Positions 1 through 9,424 are shown, counted from the first letter of the stretch. The stretch: 64,000 nucleotides of DNA from Halomonas halocynthiae DSM 14573 (GCF_000425725.1 NZ_AUDZ01000013.1:248001-312000), one strand, 5' to 3'. Notes: generated by a model not told the origin, from the letters alone. Numbers and translations are program-made.

Positions 1-132
1 AATGCTTGGCTAACGGTGGAAGGCCGAGCTGACATTTTGTTTGAGCTACCGCCAGAGCAACGCTTGCAGGCCAGTGCCGGTGCGCTGGGTGTTGATCTGA
101 ACCTGATGACGCGTGAAGCTGGGCACAGTTAA
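1..132 (+). CDS. yqgE: YqgE/AlgH family protein, C-terminal end only
   Basis: Only the last 43 codons lie in the window; the reading frame is open from base 1. The tail (NAWLTVEGRADILFELPP, then GALGVDLNLMT and a final GHS) matches the usual C-terminus of the YqgE/AlgH (DUF179) family, conserved proteins of unclear molecular function. Its TAA stop shares one base with the ATG of the next gene (TAATG), so the two are translationally coupled. The yqgE-ruvX pairing is widespread in gammaproteobacteria and supports both calls. Confidence 0.8.
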   Translation, partial: NAWLTVEGRADILFELPPEQRLQASAGALGVDLNLMTREAGHS

Positions 133-575
133 TGACTGCCATGGGCCAGCGGCTAATTCTCGGGTTTGATTTTGGTACGCGGCGTATCGGTGTCGCGGTG
201 GCCAATGAGCTGATTGGCAAAGCCCGTGAGTTACCAGCTCTACCCGCGCGCGACGGTATTCCCGATTGGCAGCAGGTGGCTTCGCTAGTGAAAGAATGGC
301 AGCCCGATTTGTTTGTGGTTGGGTTGCCGCTCAACATGGATGACAGTGAAAGTGTGATGAGCACCCGTGCGCGTAAGTTCGGTAAGCGTCTTTATGGGCG
401 TTTTGGGGTGCCCTGTGAGATGGCTGATGAGCGCGGCTCAACCCGTGAAGCCAAGACAATTGCTAAACAGGCAGGGCACCGCGGCAACTATCGTGCTGAA
501 AGCGTCGATGGTATTGCTGCGGTGCTGATTCTTGAGTCTTGGCTGGCGCAGCAAGAAGGCTTGCCGAGCGCTTGA
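132..575 (+). CDS. ruvX: RuvX/YqgF, putative Holliday junction resolvase / pre-16S rRNA nuclease
   Basis: A 147-residue protein of the YqgF RNase H-like family, involved in maturation of the 5' end of 16S rRNA and earlier proposed as a Holliday junction resolvase. The family signature GFDFGTRRIGVAVAN lies at residues 11-25, with the first catalytic Asp at 13. The later conserved blocks are ADERGSTREA, followed by VDGIAAVLILESWL near the C-terminus carrying another acidic active-site residue. Length is normal. The start overlaps the yqgE stop by one base. It converges with pyrB, the stop codons being only a few bases apart. Confidence 0.92.
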   Translation: MTAMGQRLILGFDFGTRRIGVAVANELIGKARELPALPARDGIPDWQQVASLVKEWQPDLFVVGLPLNMDDSESVMSTRARKFGKRLYGRFGVPCEMADERGSTREAKTIAKQAGHRGNYRAESVDGIAAVLILESWLAQQEGLPSA

Positions 576-581
576 GTTGAG

Positions 582-1613
582 TTAAAACCCGGCGTCGTCC
601 ACGCCGATGGTCTTCGGTACGAACCAACGCACGTCGCGTAAGTCTTTCTCAATCTGATCTTCAACCTGCAATAGCTTGGCGAATATTGCCATGCGCATGG
701 GAATACCGTTGTCGGTTTGGCGGAAAATCGCTAAGCGCGGGTCGCCGTTGAGGTCTACGTCTAGGTCGTTGGCCTCGGGGCGGCTGTCTCGGGGCAGCGG
801 GTGCATAACAATCGTGTTGTTATTGCAACGCTGGTTGAGGAAAGCCAGGTCAACGGTGAAGTCTCGTGATAACACGCCAAAACCTTCGCTCATTTCCTGA
901 GTGAAGCGTTCTTTCTGAATACGTGTGGTGTACACCACGTCGACATCGGAGAAGTCGCTATTTAGGTTGTCGCGTGAGGTTATCTGTAATCCACGGGCGC
1001 TAACGGTGTCGATCAGCGCAGCAGGCATTTCAAGTCCTGGTGGCGACACTAAGGTGACGCGCATCGGCCCAAAGAGAGACAGTAGTCGAATTAATGAATG
1101 CACTGTGCGGCCGTATTTTAGATCGCCGGTTAGCAGTATATGGGCGCCGTTTAGCGTCTTGCCCAGCCGTGTGAACTCTTTGTTGATGGTGTAGATATCC
1201 AGCAGCGCTTGGCTTGGGTGTTCACCTGGGCCATCGCCGCCGTTAATGACGGGCACGTTGGTGGCACGAGCGAACTCAGCCACTGAACCCTGGTCGGGGT
1301 GACGCATCACAATGGCATCGCAGTAGCCACTCATCACTCGGCTGGTGTCGTACAGCGATTCCCCCTTGGCCATGGACGAAAAAGTAAAGCCGGTGGTGTC
1401 GCATACGGTGCCGCCCAAGCGACAGAAGGCGGCATTAAAGCTGACTCGAGTACGGGTACTGGCTTCGAAGAACAGGTTGCCAAGTACGGCACCTTCCAGT
1501 ACTCGGGTGATCTTGCGTCGTTGGGCGATGGGTTCCATGCGTGCGGCGACACGGATCAGGTGATTGACATCATCGCGGGACAGGGAATCAATGGAGAGCA
1601 GGTGGGGGCTCAT
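582..1613 (-). CDS. pyrB: Aspartate carbamoyltransferase catalytic subunit
   Basis: Condenses carbamoyl phosphate with L-aspartate, the committed step of pyrimidine synthesis. The carbamoyl phosphate-binding motif FFEASTRTRVSF is near residues 47-58; other family blocks are DAIVMRHPDQGS, GDGPGEHPSQALLDIYTI, LTGDLKYGRTVHSL and MHPLPRDSRPEAN. I place the start at the ATG at 1613 (343 residues, MSPHLLSIDSL), because GAGG lies six bases upstream. An upstream in-frame start would add 21 unrelated residues. No pyrI regulatory-chain gene or pyrC is adjacent. The gene stands alone between convergent ruvX and divergent zur. Confidence 0.93.
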   Translation of the reverse strand: MSPHLLSIDSLSRDDVNHLIRVAARMEPIAQRRKITRVLEGAVLGNLFFEASTRTRVSFNAAFCRLGGTVCDTTGFTFSSMAKGESLYDTSRVMSGYCDAIVMRHPDQGSVAEFARATNVPVINGGDGPGEHPSQALLDIYTINKEFTRLGKTLNGAHILLTGDLKYGRTVHSLIRLLSLFGPMRVTLVSPPGLEMPAALIDTVSARGLQITSRDNLNSDFSDVDVVYTTRIQKERFTQEMSEGFGVLSRDFTVDLAFLNQRCNNNTIVMHPLPRDSRPEANDLDVDLNGDPRLAIFRQTDNGIPMRMAIFAKLLQVEDQIEKDLRDVRWFVPKTIGVDDAGF

Positions 1614-1915
1614 CGCAGGCCTCGGCTGGCGGTGGATAACGCCGCTTAGTGTACTCTGCACAGGCGCTGGCTTCACGCAGTAGTCGGCGCATTAATCCTG
1701 AGTGGGGTGTTGGCCATGCCGTATGGTGTGGCTGGCGCCATTGCAGGGCGGCATCTAGGTCGCTAGTCTTTGCCCCATAACGGGTGAGCCTCTCGAACCG
1801 TTTCTTTTCTAGAGCCGTTTGATTTAAAAGAAAATATACCGCTATTTTTGACAGGCATGGCAAGCATGGTGGCCTACTGGAAATAATGGGGCGAGAAGAC
1901 AATGAGGACAGGGTG
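1614..1915. other. Divergent intergenic region between pyrB and zur
   Basis: About 300 bases separate the pyrB and zur starts. The zur-proximal half is AT-rich (around 1795-1850) and probably carries promoter elements, but I see no convincing -35/-10 pair, operator or hairpin. A 113-codon frame on the minus strand across this region shows no recognisable domain and is treated as spurious. Confidence 0.4.
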
Positions 1916-2302
1916 ATGACGCTAACCAAAAAAGAACAGTTGGTGCTGGATGTCTTGAATAAAGAAGATGCACCATTAGGCGCGTATGCCTTACTTGACC
2001 GGCTCCGTGGGGAAGGGTTTAGTGCGCCAGTTCAGATATACCGCCCTTTGACCAAGCTGCAGGCGCTTGGTCTGGTCCATCGCCTTGAATCGCTCAATGC
2101 CTATGCTGCCTGCAGCTTGCCGGGTGGTTGCCGTGGCTCTGCGGCGTTTATCATCTGCGAAAACTGTGGGGCATTCGATGAGTTAAAGGATTCCGAGCTG
2201 CAGGGTGAGCTGGTGAATATGGCTAGCCGCCAAGGTTTCTCGTTACGCAGTGCGACAATCGAATTGCACGGTATTTGCGGACGTTGCGCTGAATCTAGCT
2301 AA
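1916..2302 (+). CDS. zur: Fur-family zinc uptake regulator Zur
   Basis: A 128-residue Fur-superfamily repressor. The N-terminal winged-helix part contains APVQIYRPLTKLQALGLVHRLESLNAY, the family recognition-helix and wing region. The C-terminal part has ICENCG and GICGRC, two CxxC pairs that form the structural zinc site. The short length, SCREENING-type winged helix wording aside, and its position beside znuABC favour Zur over Fur. The ATG at 1916 is preferred over an upstream in-frame ATG (1886) because a GAGGA stretch sits just before it. Inferred targets are the two palindromic Zur boxes in this window, at 3512 and 6240. Confidence 0.88.
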   Translation: MTLTKKEQLVLDVLNKEDAPLGAYALLDRLRGEGFSAPVQIYRPLTKLQALGLVHRLESLNAYAACSLPGGCRGSAAFIICENCGAFDELKDSELQGELVNMASRQGFSLRSATIELHGICGRCAESS

Positions 2303-2315
2303 AGCGGTATACCGA

Positions 2316-2355
2316 CCTCGGGGTCACGGTGGTGGATCATCCGTGTGCCCCGAGG
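2316..2355. terminator. Hairpin between convergent zur and znuA, probable terminator
   Basis: CCTCGGGG at 2316-2323 pairs with CCCCGAGG at 2348-2355, and ACGG/CCGT extends the stem after a small internal bulge. It sits between two convergent genes, as a bidirectional terminator would, but no clear T-tract follows on either strand, so intrinsic termination is uncertain. Confidence 0.45.
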
Positions 2356-2395
2356 AGAGAAGCACTTGTCATGCTTAAGGGCGCTTTTGGGTCAG

Positions 2396-3445
<1,050 letters not shown>

Positions 3446-3511
3446 GGTTTCTCCAAGCGTTATGTGAGCAGTTTTATGTGGGCAATCAGCAGAGCTATTG
3501 AGAGAGCCATC

Positions 3512-3524
3512 GTTATATTATAAC
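3512..3524. promoter_or_regulatory. Zur box in the znuA/znuC divergent promoter
   Basis: GTTATATTATAAC is a 13-base palindrome with one central base. It matches the core of the gammaproteobacterial Zur operator (GTTATAnTATAAC) perfectly. It lies between divergent znuA and znuCB, where one bound repressor could control both directions. Confidence 0.88.
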
Positions 3525-3607
3525 ATTCGTGGTCACGTCAACGTTGCTCGATGGTTGCCTGATGCCAGTTTTTCCGGCCCTCGTCACGACAACACCGGAG
3601 ACCCACC

Positions 3608-4378
3608 ATGCCTCTTCTGTCGATTGATGATTTGCATGTTGCCCTTGGGGGGCATTGCATTCTTGAGAATATCGACCTGCACATTGATCGTGGTGAAGTT
3701 GTCACTTTGATTGGCCCTAATGGGTCCGGTAAATCGACCTTGCTGCGTGTGATTATCGGTGCCGTGCAGCCTGCCCGTGGCCAGCTAGTGCGAGAGCAGG
3801 GCCTGACGATTGGCTATGTGCCACAGCGCTTAGCTATCGACCCTACCTTGCCATTGACGGTGGCGCGTTTTCTGAATTTGCCGCGCCGCCATTCGAGCCG
3901 AGTGTTACGTCAGGCGCTGGAACAGGCGGGGGTTCCTGGGCTGATGCAGCACCAGGTGACCGACCTGTCAGGCGGGCAGCTGCAACGCATTTTGCTTGCT
4001 CGGGCCTTGTTGGAAAAACCCGACCTGTTGTTGCTCGATGAGGCGACTCAAGGGCTTGATTATCGCGGTACGGCTGACTTCTATCGTCAAATTGAAGCAG
4101 TGCGCCGTGAGCTAGGCTGCGCCGTACTGATGGTAAGCCATGAACTGCATGTGGTGATGCGTACGTCGGATCGTGTGGTTTGTCTGAACCGCCATATCTG
4201 CTGCCAAGGGACTCCCGAGCGAGTTGTTGCTTCGCCGGCTTATCAAGGGTTATTCGGTGCTGGTACCGGTGATGCACTAGCGCTTTATCGCCACGGGCAC
4301 GACCATGACCACTTTACCGCTGCATCTGCGCCGTCTACGGCGGATGCCAGTCACCAAGGAGCCAATGTTAATGCTTGA
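3608..4378 (+). CDS. znuC: Zinc ABC transporter ATP-binding protein
   Basis: A 256-residue ABC ATPase that powers zinc import with ZnuB and ZnuA. The Walker A motif GPNGSGKST is at residues 36-44, the Q-loop is in GYVPQRLAI (near 73), the signature LSGGQLQRILLARAL starts near 120, Walker B with DEAT is near 140-147, and the H-loop is in MVSHELHVV. The C-terminal tail has a short His-rich stretch (HGHDHDHF), common in zinc-related ABC proteins. Its 3' end overlaps the znuB start by 14 bases, so the two are co-translated. Control by the Zur box upstream is inferred. Confidence 0.95.
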   Translation: MPLLSIDDLHVALGGHCILENIDLHIDRGEVVTLIGPNGSGKSTLLRVIIGAVQPARGQLVREQGLTIGYVPQRLAIDPTLPLTVARFLNLPRRHSSRVLRQALEQAGVPGLMQHQVTDLSGGQLQRILLARALLEKPDLLLLDEATQGLDYRGTADFYRQIEAVRRELGCAVLMVSHELHVVMRTSDRVVCLNRHICCQGTPERVVASPAYQGLFGAGTGDALALYRHGHDHDHFTAASAPSTADASHQGANVNA

Positions 4379-5198
4379 TGATTTTTTGGTACGCGCTGCT
4401 CTGGCCGGCTTTGGTGTGGCGCTTGCGGCTGCGCCGTTAGGTTGTTTCGTGGTGTGGCGGCGTATGGCGTATTTTGGTGATGCTACCGCTCATGCGGCTA
4501 TCCTTGGTGTGGCGCTGTCGTTGTTGCTTTCAACCTCTGTTTTTGCGGGTGTACTGGTGGTGTCGTTGCTGATGGCGACACTGGTTTCGCTGCTGAGCGG
4601 GCGGGGCTATGCCATGGATACGTTGCTTGGCGTTATGGCACATTCGGCGCTGGCTTTCGGGCTGGTGGCCGTGTCATTTCTTTCAGGGGTCCGTGTGGAT
4701 TTAATGGCCTATTTGTTCGGCGACATTCTTGCTGTTGCTCCACAAGACTTGGCTCTCATTGCAGTGGGCGTGTTATTGGTGGTGGGCTTGATGGGGTGGC
4801 GCTGGTCGGCATTGCTCACCGCAACACTGGATGCAGACCTTGCTCGAGCGAGCGGTATTGACCCTAAGCGTGAACAGCTGGTGTTAACACTATCTTTGGC
4901 GGTAGTGGTTGCGGTGGCGGTGAAGGTGGTGGGTGCGTTATTGATTGCTGCCCTGTTGATTATTCCTGCGGCCGCGGCTCGGCCTTTCTGTCGTACGCCA
5001 GAGGCCATGGTGCTATTGGCGGCCGTGGTTGGAGCTGCCTCAACCACAGGCGGCTTGCAGGCCGCCTATTGGTTCGATACGCCTACTGGACCCACCATTG
5101 TTTGTTTGGCCGCGGTTTTGTTTGTGTTGTCTAGTTTTGTGGCACTGCTTAAGCGTAAATTGGCACGGCCTGCTGCCTCTTCTGACGCTCTTCGCTAA
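4365..5198 (+). CDS. znuB: Zinc ABC transporter permease
   Basis: An integral membrane permease of the ABC-3 family, about 277 residues with multiple hydrophobic helices. Family motifs include CFVVWRRMAYFGDATAHAAILGVALS near the N-terminus and GALLIAALLIIPAAAARPF in the C-terminal half. The ATG at 4365 is chosen because AAGGAG lies just upstream; an ATG two codons later is possible, and a 20-residue longer form inside znuC is unlikely. It forms the channel for zinc delivered by ZnuA. Confidence 0.94.
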   Translation: MLMLDDFLVRAALAGFGVALAAAPLGCFVVWRRMAYFGDATAHAAILGVALSLLLSTSVFAGVLVVSLLMATLVSLLSGRGYAMDTLLGVMAHSALAFGLVAVSFLSGVRVDLMAYLFGDILAVAPQDLALIAVGVLLVVGLMGWRWSALLTATLDADLARASGIDPKREQLVLTLSLAVVVAVAVKVVGALLIAALLIIPAAAARPFCRTPEAMVLLAAVVGAASTTGGLQAAYWFDTPTGPTIVCLAAVLFVLSSFVALLKRKLARPAASSDALR

Positions 5199-5261
5199 GC
5201 CGCCCGGCTCTCGCTTTTCTTAGTCTGTCTGTGGTCAAGCGTTTACGACCAAAGGGCGTGA

Positions 5262-6155
5262 TTAATCCTGCCAGTTCCACTCACTGCGGGCCACCGCATC
5301 ATGAGCGTGCAGACTCTCGGCGTGCACCACGCGCAGAGAAAACCCTGAGATATTCGGTTGCTCGCTCAGCGTGGCATGAAGACGCCGTGCTGCATCTTCG
5401 CAGAACATCAGGTTCTGGCCATTAGCCAAGGCAAAGGCTTGTTCGTCGATGCGTTTGACGGCGGTTTGCAGGGCGGTGCCAAGAGCTTGCTCGACACGAT
5501 CAACCAGTGCCAGTAAAGGTAATGATTCTTGGTTGGGCGCGACGCGAACGGAAAGATGGGCTTGGCTGCGCTGGCTGTGAGGCGTGGCTAATATGCCTTG
5601 ATCACTGCCTAGCCATTCCCTAACCATTTCGTGGGTTATGGGGGCTTCACTGAAGTTTTTGTCGAAGGCTTGTTGAACCAGCTGACGGGCAAGGGCGGCG
5701 GAGCAGGGGCAGGTAGAAGAGTAGCCCACGCTGAGGTCAAGAATGACGTGCAGTCCGCTGCTATCACGCCGGCAGCGCAGGGTGAAAGGGTATGTTTTCC
5801 ACCCAGAAAGGGGGCTGAGTAGCGCTGGGCGGCGCAACAGTGCCTCGCCTTCTAGGTCGAGAAACGCTGCTTCAGATAACCCGTCATGGCTGGCTAGAAA
5901 CGTATCGAGCACTGCGGCTATCTGCGGCAGTGTCAGTTCTTGGTGCGCTAAATCAGCCAGCGCTAGATAAAGGCGCGACATGTGAATACCACGGGCCGTG
6001 GGCTCATCAAGGCTGACGCCTGCTGACGCGCGGCCAGTAATAGGCTGACCAGCGATTTGGAGTGGCAGAGCGATGCCCTCCATTCCGACCCAGCTTAAGG
6101 CACCAAGGTGTTCGGCAGGTGCGGTGGCAATATCTTCTAGCGGGTGTTGTTCCAT
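5262..6155 (-). CDS. folE2: GTP cyclohydrolase IB, zinc-independent type
   Basis: FolE2 (GCYH-IB) converts GTP to 7,8-dihydroneopterin triphosphate for folate and related pathways. Unlike FolE it does not depend strictly on zinc. Family sequence is clear: LSWVGMEGIALPLQ near the N-terminus, VGYSSTCPCSAALARQL with the metal-ligand Cys, and TPHSQRSQAHLSVRV in the middle. I prefer the ATG at 6155 (297 residues), because AAGTGAG precedes it and the upstream ATG at 6194 has no ribosome-binding site. A Zur box lies about 85 bases upstream, consistent with the known derepression of folE2 under zinc limitation. Confidence 0.93.
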   Translation of the reverse strand: MEQHPLEDIATAPAEHLGALSWVGMEGIALPLQIAGQPITGRASAGVSLDEPTARGIHMSRLYLALADLAHQELTLPQIAAVLDTFLASHDGLSEAAFLDLEGEALLRRPALLSPLSGWKTYPFTLRCRRDSSGLHVILDLSVGYSSTCPCSAALARQLVQQAFDKNFSEAPITHEMVREWLGSDQGILATPHSQRSQAHLSVRVAPNQESLPLLALVDRVEQALGTALQTAVKRIDEQAFALANGQNLMFCEDAARRLHATLSEQPNISGFSLRVVHAESLHAHDAVARSEWNWQD

Positions 6156-6239
6156 GTCATGCTCACTTGAGAGTGCTGACGTTGCTTTGGGCATGGTGAG
6201 CGTGCGGTGCTAAGCAACGTACAGCACAGGAAAATAAAC

Positions 6240-6252
6240 GTTATAACATAAC
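6240..6252. promoter_or_regulatory. Probable Zur box upstream of folE2
   Basis: GTTATAACATAAC matches the Zur core GTTATAnTATAAC with one mismatch and is followed by ATT, as in the full operator. It lies in the folE2 upstream region. The rest of 6156-6488 (about 330 bases without a gene) has AT-rich stretches that may hold promoters for folE2 and the HAD gene. A TTGACA at 6364 has no good -10 partner. Confidence 0.8.
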
Positions 6253-6488
6253 ATTAAGTGGTCTGCTAACCTTGTTCGCTGGTATGTGCTGTGCGGCAAT
6301 GGACGAGTGTTGCGTTGTTGGTCAAAGTGGCGTGTTTGAACAATATTGAATACGCTAGAAGAATTGACAGATTTCATTTAAAAACACTGTTCACAAAATG
6401 CTGAAACTGGTCTTTAATGAGTAGTCTCAATGCCCGAAACGTTTTGGTTGGGTATTAACTACGCCCCTTGATGCCGAGAGGTCTGCCA

Positions 6489-7172
6489 ATGGTCCGCCCG
6501 CTCTGTCTGCTTTTTGATTGTGACGGCACCCTTGTCGACAGCGAGCCGCTGTTGGCGGAAGAAATGGAGCATAGCCTGACAGAGGCCGGGCTGCCGTTTC
6601 GGGCCAGTGACTATGTTGGTGAGTTTCGTGGCGCGCGTTTTCGCCATATCGTGGCAACGCTGGAAGCTCGTTATGGCCGTGTGGACGCTGACCGCCTCAA
6701 GATGCTTGAGCAGCGCATGCGCGCCAATCTTGATCGGCGGCTGGCGGTTGATCTTGAAATGATAGATGGTGCCGCCGAAGCCTTGGCAGCGCTGGTTGGG
6801 CATCCTATGGGGGTGGTGACCAATGGGCCACTAAGAAAAGTGCGTACTTCGCTGAGCGCTACGGCACTTGAACGTGCGTTTGGAGACAACCTGTTTAGCG
6901 CGTATGAAGTGGGCTGCTGGAAGCCTGACCCTGGCCTTTACCAGTATGCGGCGAATAAAATGGGCTATCATCCACAAGACTGTGTCGCCATTGATGACGC
7001 ACTAGTTGGTGTGAAGGCGGCGCTGGATGCCGGCTGTGTGGTGGTACACCTTAATCGTTTTCCTGATGTTGAGCCGACACCGGAAGGCGCCATCATGATT
7101 ACCAGCATGTTGCAGCTCCCGACAGTCGTTGCACGCCTGACCAATACGCGCCAGCTGCTGTCTTCCGGCTGA
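6489..7172 (+). CDS. HAD-superfamily phosphatase, YieH-like
   Basis: A 227-residue HAD hydrolase with a helical cap (subfamily I). Motif I is FDCDGTLVDSEP near residue 8, motif II is VVTNGP, motif III is the Lys in CWKPDPGLY, and motif IV is the acidic pair in AIDDALVGVKAA. The order and spacing, especially NGP then LFSAYEVGCWKPDP, resemble E. coli YieH, a phosphatase acting on 6-phosphogluconate and other sugar phosphates. The exact substrate is inferred. The ATG at 6489 has GAGAGG seven bases upstream; longer forms from 6468 or 6471 lack a site. Confidence 0.8.
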   Translation: MVRPLCLLFDCDGTLVDSEPLLAEEMEHSLTEAGLPFRASDYVGEFRGARFRHIVATLEARYGRVDADRLKMLEQRMRANLDRRLAVDLEMIDGAAEALAALVGHPMGVVTNGPLRKVRTSLSATALERAFGDNLFSAYEVGCWKPDPGLYQYAANKMGYHPQDCVAIDDALVGVKAALDAGCVVVHLNRFPDVEPTPEGAIMITSMLQLPTVVARLTNTRQLLSSG

Positions 7173-7218
7173 GTTTCGCTGATTATTTTTGACTATTGGA
7201 AAGCAAAAGAGGTAGTGC

Positions 7219-7593
7219 ATGGCGTCAATGCAGGATCAGCTGCGCGGGCTAGTTTATTCCACGGAACATGGCGATATCTGCCCTGAGTGCCGCGAGTCCA
7301 TAGGCCAGTGCCGTTGCGATGAGAATGCTGAACAGCAGCGTCTGGCAGCATTGGACGGCATTGTGCGGCTGCGCCGTGAAACCAAGGGGCGTAAAGGTAA
7401 AGGCGTAACGTTAATTGAGGGTGTGCCGCTGGCGGATGAGGCGCTGAAAACGTTGGCCAAAGCACTCAAGAAACGCTGTGGCACGGGAGGCGCCCTGAAA
7501 GAGGGTGTGATTGAAATTCAGGGTGACCAACGTGACGTGCTCAAGACTGAGCTAGAGCAGCGTGGTTATCGGGTTAAGCTCAGCGGTGGGTAA
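7219..7593 (+). CDS. yciH: SUI1/eIF1-like translation factor YciH
   Basis: A 124-residue protein. The C-terminal two thirds is a SUI1 (eIF1) domain: VRLRRETKGRKGKGVTLIEGVP, then KALKKRCGTGGALKEGVIEIQGDQRD and a terminal YRVKLSGG. The N-terminal extension has ICPEC and CRC cysteines resembling a small zinc-binding knuckle. Bacterial YciH affects fidelity of start-codon selection. AGAGG precedes the ATG. It lies shortly downstream of the HAD gene in the same direction. Confidence 0.92.
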   Translation: MASMQDQLRGLVYSTEHGDICPECRESIGQCRCDENAEQQRLAALDGIVRLRRETKGRKGKGVTLIEGVPLADEALKTLAKALKKRCGTGGALKEGVIEIQGDQRDVLKTELEQRGYRVKLSGG

Positions 7594-7677
7594 TAGAGTA
7601 GTCGATGGTCAGGCTCAGGTGGGCTGATCATATAACTGGGCTAACATGCCCGTGTTCCTGAATAAAGGCATAGCGTC

Positions 7678-8571
7678 ATGGTTTGGTTCGAGTACCTTCT
7701 GCCGCTGTTGTTTCTGTTCCCGCTGGCTGCAACCGGTGCGGCTGTGTTAACGCTGCGTCATTTGCTGAGCAGTCAGCCGTTTTCTCCCTTCGATACCCAA
7801 CCACTTGATGAATCGGGGCAGACACTGCGCGAGCGCCTTGATCGATGTTTTGTAAGTCTGTTTATCAATGGTGCCCTGGGGCCAATTCTCATTTTGTCAC
7901 CATTGGTTTATGGCATGGGGCGCATGCTATTTGCCAGCGAGCAGATATGGCTGGAGTGGGCCATGATTGGCGCATTGATCAGCGTACTGGCGCTTGTTTT
8001 CGGGCTGCGGCTGATTCGTGATTTTCAGAAAATCACGCGGCTTAAGCTCGGCCTTTCCTGTGAGCTTGCCGTGGGTGAAGAGCTCAAACGGTTGATTCGC
8101 CCCGAGTCGCACCCCTACGTGGTGTTTAAGGGGCTGCCTGGAAAATTTCGCACGCTAGGGCATGTGGTTGTTACACCTAACCGTGTATTTGTTATTGAGA
8201 CCCGCGCCCGAACGCCGAGCGTTAGTTTGGATGGCGTGTCACATAACATCGTAACGGTAGAGCATCAGCGGTTACGGTTTGGTAGCTGGAACGAGCGCCG
8301 TCCGATGCAAGAGGCGCTTCAGTCCACGCGTTGGCTGGCAGTCTGGTTAGAGCGTGAGTTGCGTAAAACCGTGCCAGTACAGGGAGTGCTGGTGCTGCCC
8401 GGCTGGCAGGTTGTTGCGGCGGAGCTTCCGGCTGAACCTCATAGTGAGCTATGGGTTGTCAGTGGAGAGGGGCTGGCTGGCCAACTCAGGCGCTGGCAAG
8501 GGCCAGACATGGACCCTGCCACCCACCGTGAAATAATCGCCGCGCTGCAGCGGCGTCAGGAGGCTTTGTGA
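7678..8571 (+). CDS. Membrane-anchored NERD-domain protein
   Basis: A 297-residue protein with a hydrophobic N-terminal segment (about residues 5-27) and two more in about 60-110, followed by a cytoplasmic-type domain from about 125. That domain (ELAVGEELKRLI, YVVFKGLPGKFRTLGHVVVTPNRVFVIETRAR, and a later VQGVLVLPGW) resembles NERD, the nuclease-related domain of the PD-(D/E)XK fold. The usual catalytic ExK appears altered (VIETRA, with Thr-Arg after Glu), so nuclease activity is doubtful. Function unknown. It stands alone, convergent with the RNase T2-like gene. Confidence 0.7.
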   Translation: MVWFEYLLPLLFLFPLAATGAAVLTLRHLLSSQPFSPFDTQPLDESGQTLRERLDRCFVSLFINGALGPILILSPLVYGMGRMLFASEQIWLEWAMIGALISVLALVFGLRLIRDFQKITRLKLGLSCELAVGEELKRLIRPESHPYVVFKGLPGKFRTLGHVVVTPNRVFVIETRARTPSVSLDGVSHNIVTVEHQRLRFGSWNERRPMQEALQSTRWLAVWLERELRKTVPVQGVLVLPGWQVVAAELPAEPHSELWVVSGEGLAGQLRRWQGPDMDPATHREIIAALQRRQEAL

Positions 8572-8599
8572 GGCTTGGGCTGACCAATAAGCCTGCTGC

Positions 8600-9370
8600 T
8601 CACCTAGGGGCTGGTAGTTTGATTTGTCGTGCGCAGTTGCCGCGGTTCAAGTGCATCAGGCTGTTTCGCGCGGGGAAGCGGGTGAGTTGATCGGCATGAA
8701 TACCAATGCGCACCTCAGTCAGTGTGCCTTTACCTCGCCCACCGCATGTTAGGTGAAGAGCCCGCCCCGTACCTTGCCCAAAGGCGTTTTCGAAAGCATC
8801 AATCAGCGCGTTTCTGTCGACGCTGTGGCCACTGTTATCACGAACAAAGGTACCAAAATCACTGTTGTTGACGGTTTCTACTAGCGCGACTGAGGTATCG
8901 AACAGGTCGTCGGCAGTGATGCCAAGACAGGCCGCGTGTTTGGCGTGCTGGTAGCGGCCCAAACAGCTGGCGCGGCCTGGCATGCTGTAGTCAAGCGCAT
9001 CGCTGAGGTTGCTGGAAAGTGCTAATGGTGGGTTGCGGCAAAAGCTGCCGCTAGGGCGCGGAGATTCCAGAAAACAGCCTTTTTTACGCCATTGGCTGGC
9101 TGTAACGCCTTGTTCGCGTAGTCGTTGAGGCAGAGACGGCCACAGCCCATGGAGCACAAAGCCGTCGTCAGCCCCGCGGGACAACGAGGCATTGCGACAT
9201 TCGCGCGGTGGGCGTGAGCGGCTTTCACAGAAGCCGCCGTGCCAAGTTAAAGCAAGGGTATAGCTCGTAAAACCTTCCGCTTGAATGGCTGGAATGTCTG
9301 CCATGGCTGAGTGGCTGAACAGCAGTGCGACAAGTAGTGCGTTAAGGCGTTTTAACAGTAGATTTAGCAT
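8600..9370 (-). CDS. Ribonuclease T2 family protein, secreted, atypical active site
   Basis: A 256-residue protein with a signal peptide (residues 1-24, ending SAMA). The T2 fold is indicated by YTLALTWHGGFCES, by FVLHGLWPSLPQ carrying the first catalytic His (CAS1), and by paired cysteines including HLTCGG. The second catalytic segment, normally HEWxKHG, reads YQHAKHAAC here: the Lys-His pair is kept, but the Glu and Trp are replaced by Gln and His. E. coli RNase I is the closest familiar relative and acts as a periplasmic RNA scavenger. Whether this protein is catalytically normal is open. Confidence 0.8.
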   Translation of the reverse strand: MLNLLLKRLNALLVALLFSHSAMADIPAIQAEGFTSYTLALTWHGGFCESRSRPPRECRNASLSRGADDGFVLHGLWPSLPQRLREQGVTASQWRKKGCFLESPRPSGSFCRNPPLALSSNLSDALDYSMPGRASCLGRYQHAKHAACLGITADDLFDTSVALVETVNNSDFGTFVRDNSGHSVDRNALIDAFENAFGQGTGRALHLTCGGRGKGTLTEVRIGIHADQLTRFPARNSLMHLNRGNCARQIKLPAPR

Positions 9371-9424
9371 GGTTTCGATGCTCTGATGGTCTGTGGCACG
9401 TTAATCGCCATTTTTATAACACGG

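Noticed and set aside
1588-1929. 113-residue minus-strand frame between pyrB and zur
   Set aside because: No domain or ribosome-binding site; it overlaps the pyrB start and the zur start.
6364-6392. Sigma-70 promoter before the HAD gene
   Set aside because: TTGACA is present but no acceptable -10 at 16-18 bases.
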